Assembly: GCF_001586275.1 (NCBI RefSeq)
Contig: NZ_CP014545.1
Location: forward strand, 1,824,501 to 1,888,500
Reading direction: 5' to 3'
Length of the DNA stretch: 64,000 nt
Origin: Sphingorhabdus sp. M41
Lineage (GTDB): Bacteria; Pseudomonadota; Alphaproteobacteria; Sphingomonadales; Sphingomonadaceae
Below, piece after piece: positions 9,214-21,430 of the stretch. Each line of letters begins with the position of its first letter. Position 1 is the stretch's first letter. The notes beneath the pieces are model-generated. The model ran no database searches. It was not told the origin of the DNA and was given only the letters and a program-made list of their open reading frames with translations. Made by a program: the position numbers and the translations under genes.

Positions 9214-10068
9214 TTGTTCGAACGTTTGAAAGTCGCGTCCCAGTACATCCTGCCAAAACGGGGGCTTACCAGCTTGGCCGGTCGCATTGCCGAGGCGGAA
9301 CGGGGCACCCTGACGACCCGGCTAATACGCTGGTTTGTCGGCAAATATGCGGTCGATATGACCGAGGCGCGAAATCCGGACATCGCCAGCTATAACAGCT
9401 TCAACGCCTTCTTCACCCGTCCGCTAAAGGCCGGCGCGCGACCGATCACGCAAGCGGATTTTGCCTGCCCGGTGGATGGCGCGATCAGCCAGCTTGGTGC
9501 TATTGATGACCACCACATCCTGCAGGCAAAGGGCCATTCGTTTACCACGACCGAGTTGCTGGGCGGCGATACAGCGCTGGCAGCAGAATTTCAGAACGGC
9601 AGCTTTGCCAATGTCTATCTGTCCCCCAGGGATTATCATCGCATCCATATGCCTTGTGACGGCAGGCTTGTAAGCATGACCTACGTGCCAGGCGCACTGT
9701 TTTCCGTAAATCCCACTACTGCGCGCGGCGTGCCCAACCTATTTGCGCGAAACGAACGGGTGATATGCGTGTTTGAATCGCCAGACCATGGCACATTCGC
9801 GATGGTCCTGGTCGGTGCTACCATCGTCGGCAGCATGGCAACGGTCTGGCACGGCGTCGTCAAGCCAAAGCCCGCCAACAAGATTATGCAGTGGACCTAT
9901 ACCGACAAGAATATCGCGCTCGAAAAGGGCGAGGAAATGGGCCGGTTCCTGCTCGGCTCTACGGTCGTCATGCTGTTCCGGCCGGACACCATCGCTTTAT
10001 CAGCTGACTGGGCACCGGAGCGATCGGTGCGTCTCGGCGAAACAATGGGTCAGCGGCCCGGTATTTGA
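9214..10068 (+). CDS. psd: Phosphatidylserine decarboxylase proenzyme
   Basis: Makes phosphatidylethanolamine at the inner membrane. The 284-residue proenzyme should cleave itself at Ser of the LGST motif (GRFLLGSTVVMLF) to form the pyruvoyl cofactor. The Asp/His partners are in CPVDGAIS and SPRDYHRIHMP. The start is TTG at 9214, 21 bp after the threonine lyase stop; no in-frame ATG lies near. Co-transcription with the threonine lyase is likely from spacing alone. The following 219 bp (10069-10287) show no gene. Confidence 0.95.
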   Translation: MFERLKVASQYILPKRGLTSLAGRIAEAERGTLTTRLIRWFVGKYAVDMTEARNPDIASYNSFNAFFTRPLKAGARPITQADFACPVDGAISQLGAIDDHHILQAKGHSFTTTELLGGDTALAAEFQNGSFANVYLSPRDYHRIHMPCDGRLVSMTYVPGALFSVNPTTARGVPNLFARNERVICVFESPDHGTFAMVLVGATIVGSMATVWHGVVKPKPANKIMQWTYTDKNIALEKGEEMGRFLLGSTVVMLFRPDTIALSADWAPERSVRLGETMGQRPGI

Positions 10069-10287
10069 GGTCTATTGATTGATCGACTTTGCGCACAGTT
10101 GAGCGCGCGTGCGAACGGTTAGTGCAAGTCCATTTCCGGAATATCGGCATTTAGTCTGCCATATCGGCAAAGCAGACCTTGGGCTAGTTTTGTCGGAACT
10201 TCGGCTTCCGCCCCATTAGCGGTCGTTCATAACAGCGAAACCATTTCTCGAAACCTGCCATTTCGCAGTACAGAGTCTTATACTGTC

Positions 10288-10803
10288 TCAGGCTCTGGCG
10301 AGGCGTTTGTCAAAGCTGATCCGATCAAGCGCAGCGTTCATTTTTAGAAGCGCTTCATGGAGATCGACGCCGATCTCCTTAAACAGTTCGCGGTAAACAG
10401 ACTGTGCCTTTTCGATTACTGTACTGACATCCGCAGCCACCTGCGTTCCCTTGCTGGTTAGAGAGAGTGGTTTGCGTCGGCCATCACTGGGATCGTTCTG
10501 GCGCTCCAATATGCCTTTATCAATCAATATGCGAATTGTCTTAATCACCGCGACATGACTCACATTGAGGGCGCTGGCAATCTCGGTCACACTAGCCGGC
10601 CCCTCCTTAAGAACCATGATTGTGGACATGGTATTTACCGGAATTTCGAGGCCAATGGCGGTTGAGAAGCGCGCCCCTTCGCTGGTAATGCGATCGGTAA
10701 GCTGAATAGCAAGAAAAGCAAAAAAGGCCGGTGCATAGGTCTCTACCGGGCGGTGAATGCCGCCAGTTTTGGATTTTTTGTGCTGAATCATTGTGTATCT
10801 CAT
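10288..10803 (-). CDS. MarR family transcriptional regulator
   Basis: Predicted dimeric winged-helix repressor, 171 residues. The recognition region is MVLKEGPASVTEIASALNVS followed by HVAVIKTIRILIDKGI, with the wing RQNDPSDGRRKPLSLTSKG. The N-terminal basic tail may start at 10803 or at the Met at 10791; neither has a strong Shine-Dalgarno. It is divergent from the S41 protease gene. A palindrome centred at 10828.5 in the 51-bp gap is the obvious operator, so the regulator probably controls itself and the protease. The ligand is unknown. Confidence 0.9.
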   Translation of the reverse strand: MRYTMIQHKKSKTGGIHRPVETYAPAFFAFLAIQLTDRITSEGARFSTAIGLEIPVNTMSTIMVLKEGPASVTEIASALNVSHVAVIKTIRILIDKGILERQNDPSDGRRKPLSLTSKGTQVAADVSTVIEKAQSVYRELFKEIGVDLHEALLKMNAALDRISFDKRLARA

Positions 10804-10817
10804 TGTGCTATGCTAAT

Positions 10818-10839
10818 TATGTGTAACCAGTTACATATA
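10818..10839. promoter_or_regulatory. Palindromic operator candidate for the MarR regulator
   Basis: TGTAAC (10822-10827) and GTTACA (10830-10835) flank CA as a perfect inverted repeat. Outside one mismatched pair, three more pairs (TAT at 10818, ATA at 10837) extend it to 22 bp. It lies 15 bp upstream of the MarR start and 16 bp upstream of the S41 start, where a dimer would block both promoters. Ownership by this MarR is inferred from position. Confidence 0.6.
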
Positions 10840-10854
10840 ATGGAAAGTGATGCA

Positions 10855-12168
10855 ATGATGAAGTTCAGTTTAGGGTCAATTGCCTTGATCGTGATGACAT
10901 CGATGTTTTTTGGCGAGGCGGCGATTGCCCAGATTGATGCGCATCGCGTGAAGGCTGATGTTGAAACATGGCGCGATTGGATGGGCTCAACCCATCCAGA
11001 CCTTTCCCACTCGGCGGATATTCAGCGGGTCGACGCCGCATTTGAGGCTCTAGAGCAGAAGCTAGATGGTGAGTATGACGTTCGCTCGGCCTGGCGCGCG
11101 CTCGCAACGATCAATCCCTTGCTGAATGATGCACATAGTGGAATACGTTTGCCGGACACGGCTTATGAAGCAGCGCTTGAACAGGGCTCCGTCGCATTCA
11201 CTCTTTCGGTCAACGTGTCCGAAGGACGGCTTTACGTTGACCGTTCTATTCAATCATCCAGCCCGATAAACCCCAACGAAGAAATTCTTGCGATCAATGG
11301 TCAGTCTGCCGCCTCGCTGATTTCCGAGTTGGAGCCACGTATGCGCGGCGAGAGCAAGGGGCTTCGCGAGCGAGTGTTGTCCTTGCGATTTCCGGTGGCT
11401 CTGTGGGCAGTGCAGGGCGACCGACAATCTCACAACGTAACACTTAGGCGCAAAAACGGCCCGCAAACGATTAAGATTGATCCCACGCGTGACATCGCGG
11501 TGTCCGGCGACCAGACCTATGAACTGAATATTCGCGACAATGTTGCCGTCATGACCGTGAAAAGCTTTGAGATATCTAGAGAAGAGAAATTTGCAGCATT
11601 TCTTGCAGATGCGTTTGCCCGCATCGATGCGGGCAATATCGATCGATTGATTATCGATGTGCGGAAAAACGGAGGCGGCGCTCGTCAGCTTTCTGATCGC
11701 TTGATGGCTTATCTTACGACTTCCCGCTACACCCCAATATCTGCCGTCAAAGCACGCATTGTTGCGGAGAACCAAGCACTCATTCCGGGATCACAGATCG
11801 GGCAGGTCATTGAGATGCCATTTGCTCAATGGGTCGAACCAACGGCCGAACTAGCTCATCGATTTTTGGGGAAGTCGGTCATTCTGATCGGACCGGCAAG
11901 CTATTCTCAAACCATCGCCTTTGCGGTAACGGTTCAGGATTTCAAAATCGCCCAAATCGCTGGCACCCCGACCGAGGGTCCTGCCAACCAAACCGGACAG
12001 GTGCAGCGTTTCACCCTTCCGGAATCCGCCCTTGTTGTTCAGGCACCGCTCTACATATTCACCCGTCCGTCGGGCGAAATTGGTAGAGCGCCCTTGATTC
12101 CGGATCGCCTCATTCCCGGACAAGGAGAAGCGCAGTTGAAGATACTGATCACCGAGATGAGCGAATGA
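10855..12168 (+). CDS. S41 family peptidase (C-terminal-processing-peptidase/tricorn-core type), secreted
   Basis: Putative exported serine protease, 437 residues. The start at 10855 is chosen over upstream in-frame ATGs because GGAAAG lies 7 bp before it and MMKFSLGSIALIVMTSMFFG then forms a signal peptide with AIA cleavage. The S41 core is at the C-terminal half: LIIDVRKNGGG, then GPASYSQTIAFA, where Ser is the expected nucleophile, and GTPTEGPANQTG. The N-terminal part (residues about 25-110) resembles the helical region of secreted S41 proteins. It is divergent from the MarR gene and likely its target. The 147 bp after it hold nothing recognisable. Confidence 0.85.
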   Translation: MMKFSLGSIALIVMTSMFFGEAAIAQIDAHRVKADVETWRDWMGSTHPDLSHSADIQRVDAAFEALEQKLDGEYDVRSAWRALATINPLLNDAHSGIRLPDTAYEAALEQGSVAFTLSVNVSEGRLYVDRSIQSSSPINPNEEILAINGQSAASLISELEPRMRGESKGLRERVLSLRFPVALWAVQGDRQSHNVTLRRKNGPQTIKIDPTRDIAVSGDQTYELNIRDNVAVMTVKSFEISREEKFAAFLADAFARIDAGNIDRLIIDVRKNGGGARQLSDRLMAYLTTSRYTPISAVKARIVAENQALIPGSQIGQVIEMPFAQWVEPTAELAHRFLGKSVILIGPASYSQTIAFAVTVQDFKIAQIAGTPTEGPANQTGQVQRFTLPESALVVQAPLYIFTRPSGEIGRAPLIPDRLIPGQGEAQLKILITEMSE

Positions 12169-12315
12169 AAACATCGCTGCCACTTTGGATTAATTGCCGG
12201 AATGTCCGCTAAGCCTAAATCGGACTATAAAACTTGCCGTTCAGCAATCCACCCAATCCCGGCCACCCCACAAACCCATGACCGCTTTCCGCTTTCCAGA
12301 TATCGCGTACCCAGT

Positions 12316-13452
12316 CTAAACGGTTGCGGTAACCCCGGCATCGCGCATCCCGCGCCAGATCTGAAGTGCCTGCACCGTTTCCGGTACATCATGCACGCGG
12401 ACAATTTGCGACCCCTGCTGGACCGCGTGATGCGCGAAGGCGATTGAACCGCCAAGACGCTTGTCCACGGGAGCTTCTTTCGACAAAGCCCCGATCATCC
12501 GCTTGCGACTGGCACCGATCAATAGCGGCTGGCCGAGCGCGTGGAACATCGCGATATTGTTCATCAGGGCGAGATTGTCGGTCAGCGACTTGCCGAAGCC
12601 GAGGCCGGGATCGATAATGATCTTCTCGCGTTCGAAGCCCGCTGCGACCACATCGGCGATCCGCTGTTCCAGCCAGTCGAGCGTATCGGTTACGATATTG
12701 CCATAACCGTCACTTTCATGCGGATTTTTCCCGCTTGAGGGTGCGTGCATAAGCACCACCGGTCGACCGGAAATGCCGGCCACCTCAAGCGACCGCTTGT
12801 CATGCAACAGGGCCGAGACATCATTGATCAGGTGCGCGCCCGCGGCGATGGCTGCCTCCATCACCGCTGCCTTGCGGGTGTCGATCGACAGCACGGCACC
12901 GCAATGGGCCAGCCGTTCGACTACCGGCACCACCCGCTTGATCTCGTCGCCTTCCCATACCGTATTTGCGCCGGGCCGGGTGCTCTCTCCCCCGATATCG
13001 AGGATCGACGCGCCGACTGCAGCCATCGCCAGTCCCGCTTCGGCCGCCTTGTCAGGGTCATCCACATGCTTGCCGCCGTCCGAAAAACTGTCGGGCGTAA
13101 TATTGAGTATGCCCATGACATGAGGCTGGTCGAAGCGGATGATCCGCTCGCCGCATGTCAGGGCCTCGTGCTGCCGTGTCAGATTGGCAAATAGGGTAGC
13201 GGCCCGCTGGGCCAGCGGCTCCGGCAGGGCTGCCGACCATTCCGGCCACTGGGTGATGTTGACCAGCCCCCTCCGGTTTGGTCTGCCGCTCTCTATTACC
13301 AGATATTCTATCTGAGAAAACCATATTAAACCATTGTTTAACCGCTGGTTTTTGCCTTCATGCCATTGCGGGCTATCGACAAATCCAACAGGCTTCAGAT
13401 AGAGTCTGGCATCCGCTCCACATGCTTCCAAGTCTTCCATCGCACCGCCCAT
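12316..13452 (-). CDS. folP: Dihydropteroate synthase with N-terminal extension
   Basis: Condenses p-aminobenzoate with hydroxymethyldihydropterin diphosphate in folate synthesis. The TIM-barrel signatures are VMGILNITPDSFSDGG, SIDTRKAAVM, HLINDVSAL, DPGLGFGKS and GASRKRMIG. The start at 13452 begins one base past the ccrM stop (TGA-T-ATG), suggesting translational coupling; an upstream in-frame Met would lie inside ccrM. The 378-residue length exceeds the usual 270-290 because about 95 residues precede the barrel (LYLKPVGFVDSPQ, NGLIWFSQIEYLVIES). The role of that extension is unknown to me. Confidence 0.93.
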   Translation of the reverse strand: MGGAMEDLEACGADARLYLKPVGFVDSPQWHEGKNQRLNNGLIWFSQIEYLVIESGRPNRRGLVNITQWPEWSAALPEPLAQRAATLFANLTRQHEALTCGERIIRFDQPHVMGILNITPDSFSDGGKHVDDPDKAAEAGLAMAAVGASILDIGGESTRPGANTVWEGDEIKRVVPVVERLAHCGAVLSIDTRKAAVMEAAIAAGAHLINDVSALLHDKRSLEVAGISGRPVVLMHAPSSGKNPHESDGYGNIVTDTLDWLEQRIADVVAAGFEREKIIIDPGLGFGKSLTDNLALMNNIAMFHALGQPLLIGASRKRMIGALSKEAPVDKRLGGSIAFAHHAVQQGSQIVRVHDVPETVQALQIWRGMRDAGVTATV

Positions 13453-13453
13453 A

Positions 13454-14935
<1,482 letters not shown>

Positions 14936-15967
14936 ATGGCAGATAATTTTCGCGACAAATATCAGCATGAATATGGCATCGCCCAGCAAAGCGATGAGCC
15001 CCGTCCGCATCCCGGCGTCATTGTCGGCGGCGAGGCCGGACGCGAGAAACGCAAGGAATATGCGATTGTTTTCGGGTCCAAGATATTTGGCTCGATTGCG
15101 GCTGTCTGGTGGATGTTCACCTACGATACCGGCTGGGTAGAATGGTCCGCCTTCATCGCCGGATATATCATTTTGATGCTCGGCATCGTGCTCGGTTTCC
15201 ACCGCTATTATTCGCACAAGTCCTTCGATACATCCGTGCCGATGCAATATATTCTCGGCGCAATGGCGCAAATGTCGATCCAGTCTTCGGTATTGCGCTG
15301 GGCTGCCGATCACCGGCGGCATCATGCCCATAGCGACGAAGTCGGCGATGTGCACAGTCCCTGGCTCGACGGCAGGGGCAAGCCAACGAGCAAATTGAAA
15401 GGCATGTTCCACTCGCATTTCGGCTGGTTCATGGACGATTGCGTCACCGACATGAGCATCTACGGCAAGGGACTTGCCGACAATGATATCGTCCTGTGGT
15501 TGCACAAGACCCGCTGGTTCTGGCTGGTCTTTTCGCTGATAATCTTTCCCGGTGTCTGGGGTCTCGTCTTTGGCGGCTGGGACCATGTGATCGGCACGAT
15601 CCTGATCGGCGGCTATTTCCGGACCTTCGTGGTGCTGCAGATCACACTGGGCATTTCCAGCTACGCCCATGTCGTCGGCTCACAGCGCCACACTAAGGGC
15701 GTCGGCACCGCCAAGAACAGCTTTCTCTTCTCGCTACTGACCTTCGGCGAAGGCTGGCACAACAACCACCACAAACATCCGCGTGCCAGCTTTCAGGGCA
15801 TGGCCTGGTGGGAAATCGATATCGCTGGCTATGTCCTGCTGCTGCTCGAGAAAATGGGGCTGGTGTGGAATGTCACCCGGCAACCCAAATATATCAAGAG
15901 CGAGAGCGGCGAATGGGTTCTGGCCGAGCGCAAGATCGCGCCAAAGCGCGCGGAAGTCGAAGCCTAG
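14936..15967 (+). CDS. Acyl-CoA/fatty acid delta-9 desaturase-like membrane enzyme
   Basis: Integral-membrane di-iron desaturase, 343 residues, expected to introduce a cis double bond into acyl chains and so set membrane fluidity. The three histidine boxes are HRYYSH, HRRHHAH and [11 protein letters not shown], in the order and spacing of stearoyl-CoA desaturases. Hydrophobic pairs precede box 1 and lie between boxes 2 and 3. The C-terminus overlaps the end of rnhB by 4 bp (convergent). Regiospecificity is inferred from the family only. Confidence 0.92.
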   Translation: MADNFRDKYQHEYGIAQQSDEPRPHPGVIVGGEAGREKRKEYAIVFGSKIFGSIAAVWWMFTYDTGWVEWSAFIAGYIILMLGIVLGFHRYYSHKSFDTSVPMQYILGAMAQMSIQSSVLRWAADHRRHHAHSDEVGDVHSPWLDGRGKPTSKLKGMFHSHFGWFMDDCVTDMSIYGKGLADNDIVLWLHKTRWFWLVFSLIIFPGVWGLVFGGWDHVIGTILIGGYFRTFVVLQITLGISSYAHVVGSQRHTKGVGTAKNSFLFSLLTFGEGWHNNHHKHPRASFQGMAWWEIDIAGYVLLLLEKMGLVWNVTRQPKYIKSESGEWVLAERKIAPKRAEVEA

Positions 15968-16521
15968 AGCAATTCCATCTGGGAGACCGGCGCGAAGCTC
16001 CTGCGGTGCAGCGGCGTCGGTCCATATTGCCTGAGCGCCGCCAGATGTTCGGCCGTGCCATAGCCCTTGTTCCGTTCCCAGCCATATTGCGGATATTGTT
16101 CGGCCGCCGCGATCATCAGCCGGTCGCGAAACTCCTTGGCGAGTATGGACGCGGCGGAAATACAGGGATGGAGCGCGTCCCCGCCAATCACCGCTTCGGC
16201 TGAATAGGTCCATTTCGGCAAGCGGTTGCCATCGACCAGTATATGATCGGGTACGGCATCCAGCCCTTCCACCGCGCGCGTCATCGCCAGCATGGTCGCC
16301 TGCAATATGTTGATCTCGTCAATCTCGGCCTCGGAACATTGCGCTATCGAAAAGCGCGCACATTCCATGATTTCCACTTCGAACCGCGCGCGTTTTGTTG
16401 CCGTCAGTTTCTTGCTGTCGTCAAGTCCGATAATGGCATGACCGTCCGGCAAGATCACCGCAGCGGCCACGACCGGACCAGCGAGCGGTCCCCTGCCCAC
16501 CTCGTCGACGCCAGCGATCAC
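15964..16521 (-). CDS. rnhB: Ribonuclease HII
   Basis: Cleaves RNA in RNA-DNA hybrids and single ribonucleotides in DNA. The 185-residue protein opens with the RNase HII motif [20 protein letters not shown] carrying the catalytic DE. The third acidic position is the Asp in [10 protein letters not shown], and the fourth lies in the helix [16 protein letters not shown]. The start is GTG at 16521, overlapping the thiD stop as GTGA, so it is translationally coupled as last gene of the glmM operon. Length and motifs are normal. Confidence 0.96.
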   Translation of the reverse strand: MIAGVDEVGRGPLAGPVVAAAVILPDGHAIIGLDDSKKLTATKRARFEVEIMECARFSIAQCSEAEIDEINILQATMLAMTRAVEGLDAVPDHILVDGNRLPKWTYSAEAVIGGDALHPCISAASILAKEFRDRLMIAAAEQYPQYGWERNKGYGTAEHLAALRQYGPTPLHRRSFAPVSQMELL

Positions 16522-17291
16522 CGGTCGTCATCCTGAAAGTCGGTAACAAATTGATGACCGAGGGGCCCACTTCCCTCGCCAAGTCCCGGTGCTTCCAGTA
16601 TCGCGATGCGGGTGAAGGAGATTGCCTGCTCGAAAGCCGCGTTCAGATCGAGCCCGCTGCCGAGACCGACAGCCAGCGCGCTGGCAAAGGTGCAGCCTGT
16701 GCCATGGGTTTCGCTGCTATCGATCCTCTTCCCCTCGATCCGTCTGATCAGGCCGCTTGGTGCATAGAGTTCGTCGACGACCATGCCACCCTTACCGTGA
16801 CCGCCCTTGATCACGAGATGGCAGCCATGGCTCAATATCCGGTCCTTGCCGCCCAGCGCTTCCAGTTCCGGCAAATTGGGCGTGACCACCGATGCGACAT
16901 CCATCAACTGGCCAAAGGCTGCGATCGTCTCACCATCGGCCAGCGTGCTGCCGCTGGTCGCGATCATTACCGGATCAAAGACAACCGCTATGCTGAGCTT
17001 ATCCAGATAATCCGCTACCGCCCGTGCGGCCTCCGCGCTTCCGATCATCCCGATCTTGACCGCATCTACACCGATGTCGCTAACCACGGACTCGATCTGC
17101 GCCAAGATCATTTCGCTTGGCAACTGATGCACGGCCTGGACACCCAGAGTGTTCTGGGCAGTGATCGCGGTAATAGCGGTCATCGCATGGCCACCCAGCA
17201 TGGTGATGGTCTTGATGTCCGCCTGGATGCCCGCACCGCCGCCGCTATCCGAACCGGCAATCGACAAGATCCGCGGGCAATCTACCGTCAC
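16518..17291 (-). CDS. thiD: Hydroxymethylpyrimidine/phosphomethylpyrimidine kinase
   Basis: Phosphorylates HMP and HMP-P for thiamine synthesis or salvage. 257 residues, ribokinase fold. The substrate motif is [20 protein letters not shown] near the N-terminus, and the ATP/anion-hole motif is [18 protein letters not shown] near residue 210. The GTG start at 17291 overlaps the previous stop as GTGA; an in-frame ATG at 17327 would overlap the previous gene by 40 bp. No other thiamine gene and no TPP-riboswitch-like leader is visible nearby, so it probably follows the operon promoter upstream of glmM. Confidence 0.94.
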   Translation of the reverse strand: MTVDCPRILSIAGSDSGGGAGIQADIKTITMLGGHAMTAITAITAQNTLGVQAVHQLPSEMILAQIESVVSDIGVDAVKIGMIGSAEAARAVADYLDKLSIAVVFDPVMIATSGSTLADGETIAAFGQLMDVASVVTPNLPELEALGGKDRILSHGCHLVIKGGHGKGGMVVDELYAPSGLIRRIEGKRIDSSETHGTGCTFASALAVGLGSGLDLNAAFEQAISFTRIAILEAPGLGEGSGPLGHQFVTDFQDDDR

Positions 17292-17479
17292 AGGAATAGC
17301 GGCCCAACCTGTACGATCAAAAACCATTCAAAGGCACCCGCGATCAGCACGATCGGAAGCCAGAAGCGGCGGAAAAAATCGCGCGCAAAAAAATACAGGA
17401 GCAGCGTCACGAGGAGCGGCAGCATCAGGCCCATGGCCACAATGGTTCTGGCGTCCATTGCATCGAGAAAGCCCAGCAT
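17288..17479 (-). CDS. Small two-helix membrane protein, unknown function
   Basis: 63 residues with two predicted membrane helices: TIVAMGLMLPLLVTLLLYFFA (residues about 12-32) and FWLPIVLIAGAFEWFLIVQV (about 39-58), joined by the basic loop RDFFRRF. I do not recognise a family. It overlaps DUF1272 (TGATG) upstream and thiD (GTGA) downstream, so it is certainly translated as part of the glmM operon if the overlaps are read at face value. It is too short and hydrophobic for a functional guess. Confidence 0.75.
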   Translation of the reverse strand: MLGFLDAMDARTIVAMGLMLPLLVTLLLYFFARDFFRRFWLPIVLIAGAFEWFLIVQVGPLFL

Positions 17480-17703
17480 CAGTTATACTTTCGATCGGTC
17501 GACGCCGGATATTTCGCCAGCTTTTCGGCGGAACGCATCGGCCTGGGTTGCAAAGCGCCACCGCAATTGAGACAGATATCGTGCAGCTTCTCGCTATTGC
17601 AGCTCTCGCAAAATGTGCATTCGAAACTGCAGATCAGCGCACCAGCCTGCTCGGCTGGCAAATCCTTGCCGCAGCTTTCACAATCGGGACGCATTTCCAG
17701 CAT
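17479..17703 (-). CDS. DUF1272 small zinc-ribbon-like protein
   Basis: 74 residues starting [11 protein letters not shown]. Cysteines occur as CESC, CSFECTFCESC and CLNC, the pattern of the DUF1272 family, which probably binds two zinc ions; its function is unknown. The start shares one base with the glmM stop (TGATG at 17701-17705), which fixes the start better than the upstream Met inside glmM. The last ~20 residues are basic and polar without the metal motif. Its fixed place between glmM and the membrane peptide suggests coupled translation, not a shared pathway. Confidence 0.88.
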   Translation of the reverse strand: MLEMRPDCESCGKDLPAEQAGALICSFECTFCESCNSEKLHDICLNCGGALQPRPMRSAEKLAKYPASTDRKYN

Positions 17704-19049
17704 CAGCCTGCGACCTCCTCTACCACCGCGCAAATCCGGTCGACGACCGCATGGACCTGATCCTCGTCATCCCCTTCGGCCATCACCCGGATCAGCGGTT
17801 CCGTGCCCGATTTGCGGATCACCAGCCGGCCGCAACCTTCCAGTTCCTTTTCGGCTTCCGCAATCACGGCCTTGACCTTTGCGCTTTCGAGCGGTTGGCC
17901 GCCGCTATAGCGAACATTCTTGAGCAACTGCGGGACCGGATCAAACAGATGCAGCAATTCGCTCGCCGACTTGCCGCTTTCCACCAGTTCTCCCAGCACC
18001 TGCAATGCAGCGACCGTCCCGTCACCGGTCGTGCCGTGATCGAGCAGGATCATATGGCCGGATTGCTCACCGCCGACATTATAACCACCCTTTTTCATCT
18101 CCTCCAGAACATAGCGATCACCGACTTTCGCCCGCACAAGGTCGAGATTCTGGGAATTTAAAAATCGTTCCAGTCCAAGGTTCGACATAACCGTAGCAAC
18201 GATTCCGTTGCCGCGGAGCAGTCCATCCCGGTTCCAGCTAGACCCGATCAGTGCCATCAGCTGATCGCCATCTACAACCTGCCCTTTTTCGTCGATAACA
18301 ATCAAACGGTCGGCATCGCCGTCCAGCGCAATACCGATATGCGCGCCGGACGAAACCACCGTTTCCTGCAATATCGCTACATCTGTAGATCCGCATTTGT
18401 CATTGATATTCAATCCGTTGGGGGCAATTCCTAAAGGGACCACCTCGGCGCCCAATTCCCAAAATGCCTCAGGCGCAACCTGATAGGCGGCGCCATTGGC
18501 ACAATCGCAAACGATCTTCAGGCCATCGAGACGGATATGGTCAGGCAATGACATTTTGACTGCATGGATGTAACGACCGCGCGCATCTTCAAAGCGCTTG
18601 GCACGACCAATATCCGCTGCCGGTGCCAACGTGGCCTCTTCTTCCAGATAGGCTTCAATGGTCAGTTCGTCTTCGTCAGACAGTTTGAAACCGTCCGGCC
18701 CGAATAATTTTATGCCATTGTCAAAATAAGGATTGTGACTGGCCGATATCATGACCCCGAGATCGGCGCGCATCGACCTTGTAAGCAACGCCACCGCAGG
18801 CGTCGGCATCGGACCGACCTGCACGACATCCATTCCGACGCTGGTAAAGCCTGCGACCAGCGCATTTTCCATCATATAGCCGGAGAGCCTTGTATCCTTG
18901 CCAATCACCACGCGATGCTTGTGATTGCCCCGCAGGAAGTGACGGCCAGCGGCCTGCCCCACTTTCATGGCGATTTCGGCCGTCATCGGGTGAGCATTGG
19001 TCAGACCGCGTATGCCATCGGTACCAAAAAATTTCTTCGTCATATCCAT
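17703..19049 (-). CDS. glmM: Phosphoglucosamine mutase
   Basis: Converts glucosamine-6-phosphate to glucosamine-1-phosphate for UDP-GlcNAc, hence peptidoglycan and LPS. 448 residues, close to the family's 445. The N-terminal [11 protein letters not shown], the active-site phosphoserine loop [15 protein letters not shown], the metal loop [13 protein letters not shown] and the C-terminal phosphate loop [12 protein letters not shown] are all intact. The start may be the first Met (19049) or the Met two codons later. It heads an operon of five genes with overlapping stops and starts. Upstream 168 bp separate it from a divergent transporter. Confidence 0.96.
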   Translation of the reverse strand: MDMTKKFFGTDGIRGLTNAHPMTAEIAMKVGQAAGRHFLRGNHKHRVVIGKDTRLSGYMMENALVAGFTSVGMDVVQVGPMPTPAVALLTRSMRADLGVMISASHNPYFDNGIKLFGPDGFKLSDEDELTIEAYLEEEATLAPAADIGRAKRFEDARGRYIHAVKMSLPDHIRLDGLKIVCDCANGAAYQVAPEAFWELGAEVVPLGIAPNGLNINDKCGSTDVAILQETVVSSGAHIGIALDGDADRLIVIDEKGQVVDGDQLMALIGSSWNRDGLLRGNGIVATVMSNLGLERFLNSQNLDLVRAKVGDRYVLEEMKKGGYNVGGEQSGHMILLDHGTTGDGTVAALQVLGELVESGKSASELLHLFDPVPQLLKNVRYSGGQPLESAKVKAVIAEAEKELEGCGRLVIRKSGTEPLIRVMAEGDDEDQVHAVVDRICAVVEEVAG

Positions 19050-19217
19050 CTACATCCCAACATGGTCGCGCCCTGTTTGGCGAGTCTCTAGCCGATGGAT
19101 CGCCCGGAGACCAAGAGGGAATGAATCCAATCGCGAAATTTACCGATAATCACCCCTTGCCAGCGCACTCCGCTCATGGTTGATGGTCGGTGCGGGGATG
19201 GCAAAAGGACAGAAATA

Positions 19218-20434
19218 TTGAAAAAAGCGCTGATCATACTTCTGGCTCTCATTCTTGGCATATTGATCGGGCTGTTTGTCGGCCCCAAAAGCGATCTGCT
19301 GGTCGAAGCCGCCGATGTCGTCGGCAATATGTGGCTCAATGCCTTGCGGATGACGGTCATCCCGCTGGTCTTCACCCTGCTGATCGTTGGTATAGGCAAG
19401 GCGGCTTCGATGGCGCGCGCCGGACGCATGACCGCCCGTGCCATATTGTTCATGATCTTCATTCTCTGGTGTTCGTCTGCAATGGCCGCTCTGGTGACAC
19501 CCGCCTTGCTCGAAATCTTTCCGCTCGACGGTGACGCGGCAGCGGCGCTGCGGTCGGCACTGGGCAGTGCAGCACCGCCGGGCGCTGTGCCTCCGTTCAG
19601 CGAATTCCTCCGCGCGCTGATCCCCACCAACGCTATTGCGGCAGCAGCGGAAGACGCCGTGCTGCCATTGATGATTTTTGCTCTGGCCTTTGCCTTTGCG
19701 ATCACCCGTTTGCCCGATGCGCAAAGAGAGATGCTCGACCAGCTTTTCAATGCTCTGGCGAACGCCTTGCTGATCCTTATCCAGTGGGTATTGGCGCTGG
19801 CACCGCTCGGCGTTTTTGCTCTGGCCGTCGGTGTGGGCGCCAATGCAGGACTAGCGGCATTCGGAGCACTGGTGCACTATGTTCTGATCGTCAGCAGCAT
19901 TGGCGCAGTCGTCTGGATATTCAGCTATGTCCTGACCTATGTCGGCGCAAAGCGCGGCCCCATAACCTTTTTCAAGGCATCGGCAAGAGCGCAAGCGGTC
20001 GCGATATCTACGCAAAGCTCGCTCGCTTCGCTGCCGGCGATGGTCAACGGTGTCAAAGCCATGGGTGTCGGCGATCGATCGGCCGATGTCGTCCTGCCAA
20101 TTTCGGTCGCTCTGTTCCGCGCTACCGGCCCCTGCATGAACCTCGCCGTTGCCATTTACATTGCCCATTTCATGGGCATAGAATTGTCCATCGGCATTCT
20201 CGCGATCGGCGTGGCCGTGGCAGCCATCACCACCATGGGTGCGGTCAGCCTGCCCGGCTCGATCAGCTTCATCACCTCGATTGCACCGATCTGCATCGCC
20301 ATGGGCATTCCCATCGAACCGCTGGTTCTGCTTTTGGCGATCGAGACCTTTCCTGATATCATGCGGACCGTTGCCAATGTCAGCGCCGACATGAGTCTGA
20401 CCGCGACTATCGCCAGAAGCGAAGGAGATTTGAC

Positions 20435-20438
<4 letters not shown>
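19218..20438 (+). CDS. Dicarboxylate/amino acid:cation symporter (DAACS family)
   Basis: Inner-membrane secondary transporter for acidic amino acids or C4-dicarboxylates, coupled to Na+ or H+. I prefer the TTG start at 19218 because AAAGGA lies 8 bp before it and the first helix then begins at once ([19 protein letters not shown]); an ATG at 19176 has no Shine-Dalgarno. The 406 residues include the family re-entrant serine motif as [15 protein letters not shown] and the [13 protein letters not shown] region. Multiple hydrophobic helices are visible. It overlaps the aldo-keto reductase gene (ATGA). The substrate is unknown. Confidence 0.88.
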
Positions 20439-21427
<989 letters not shown>

Positions 21428-21430
21428 CGA

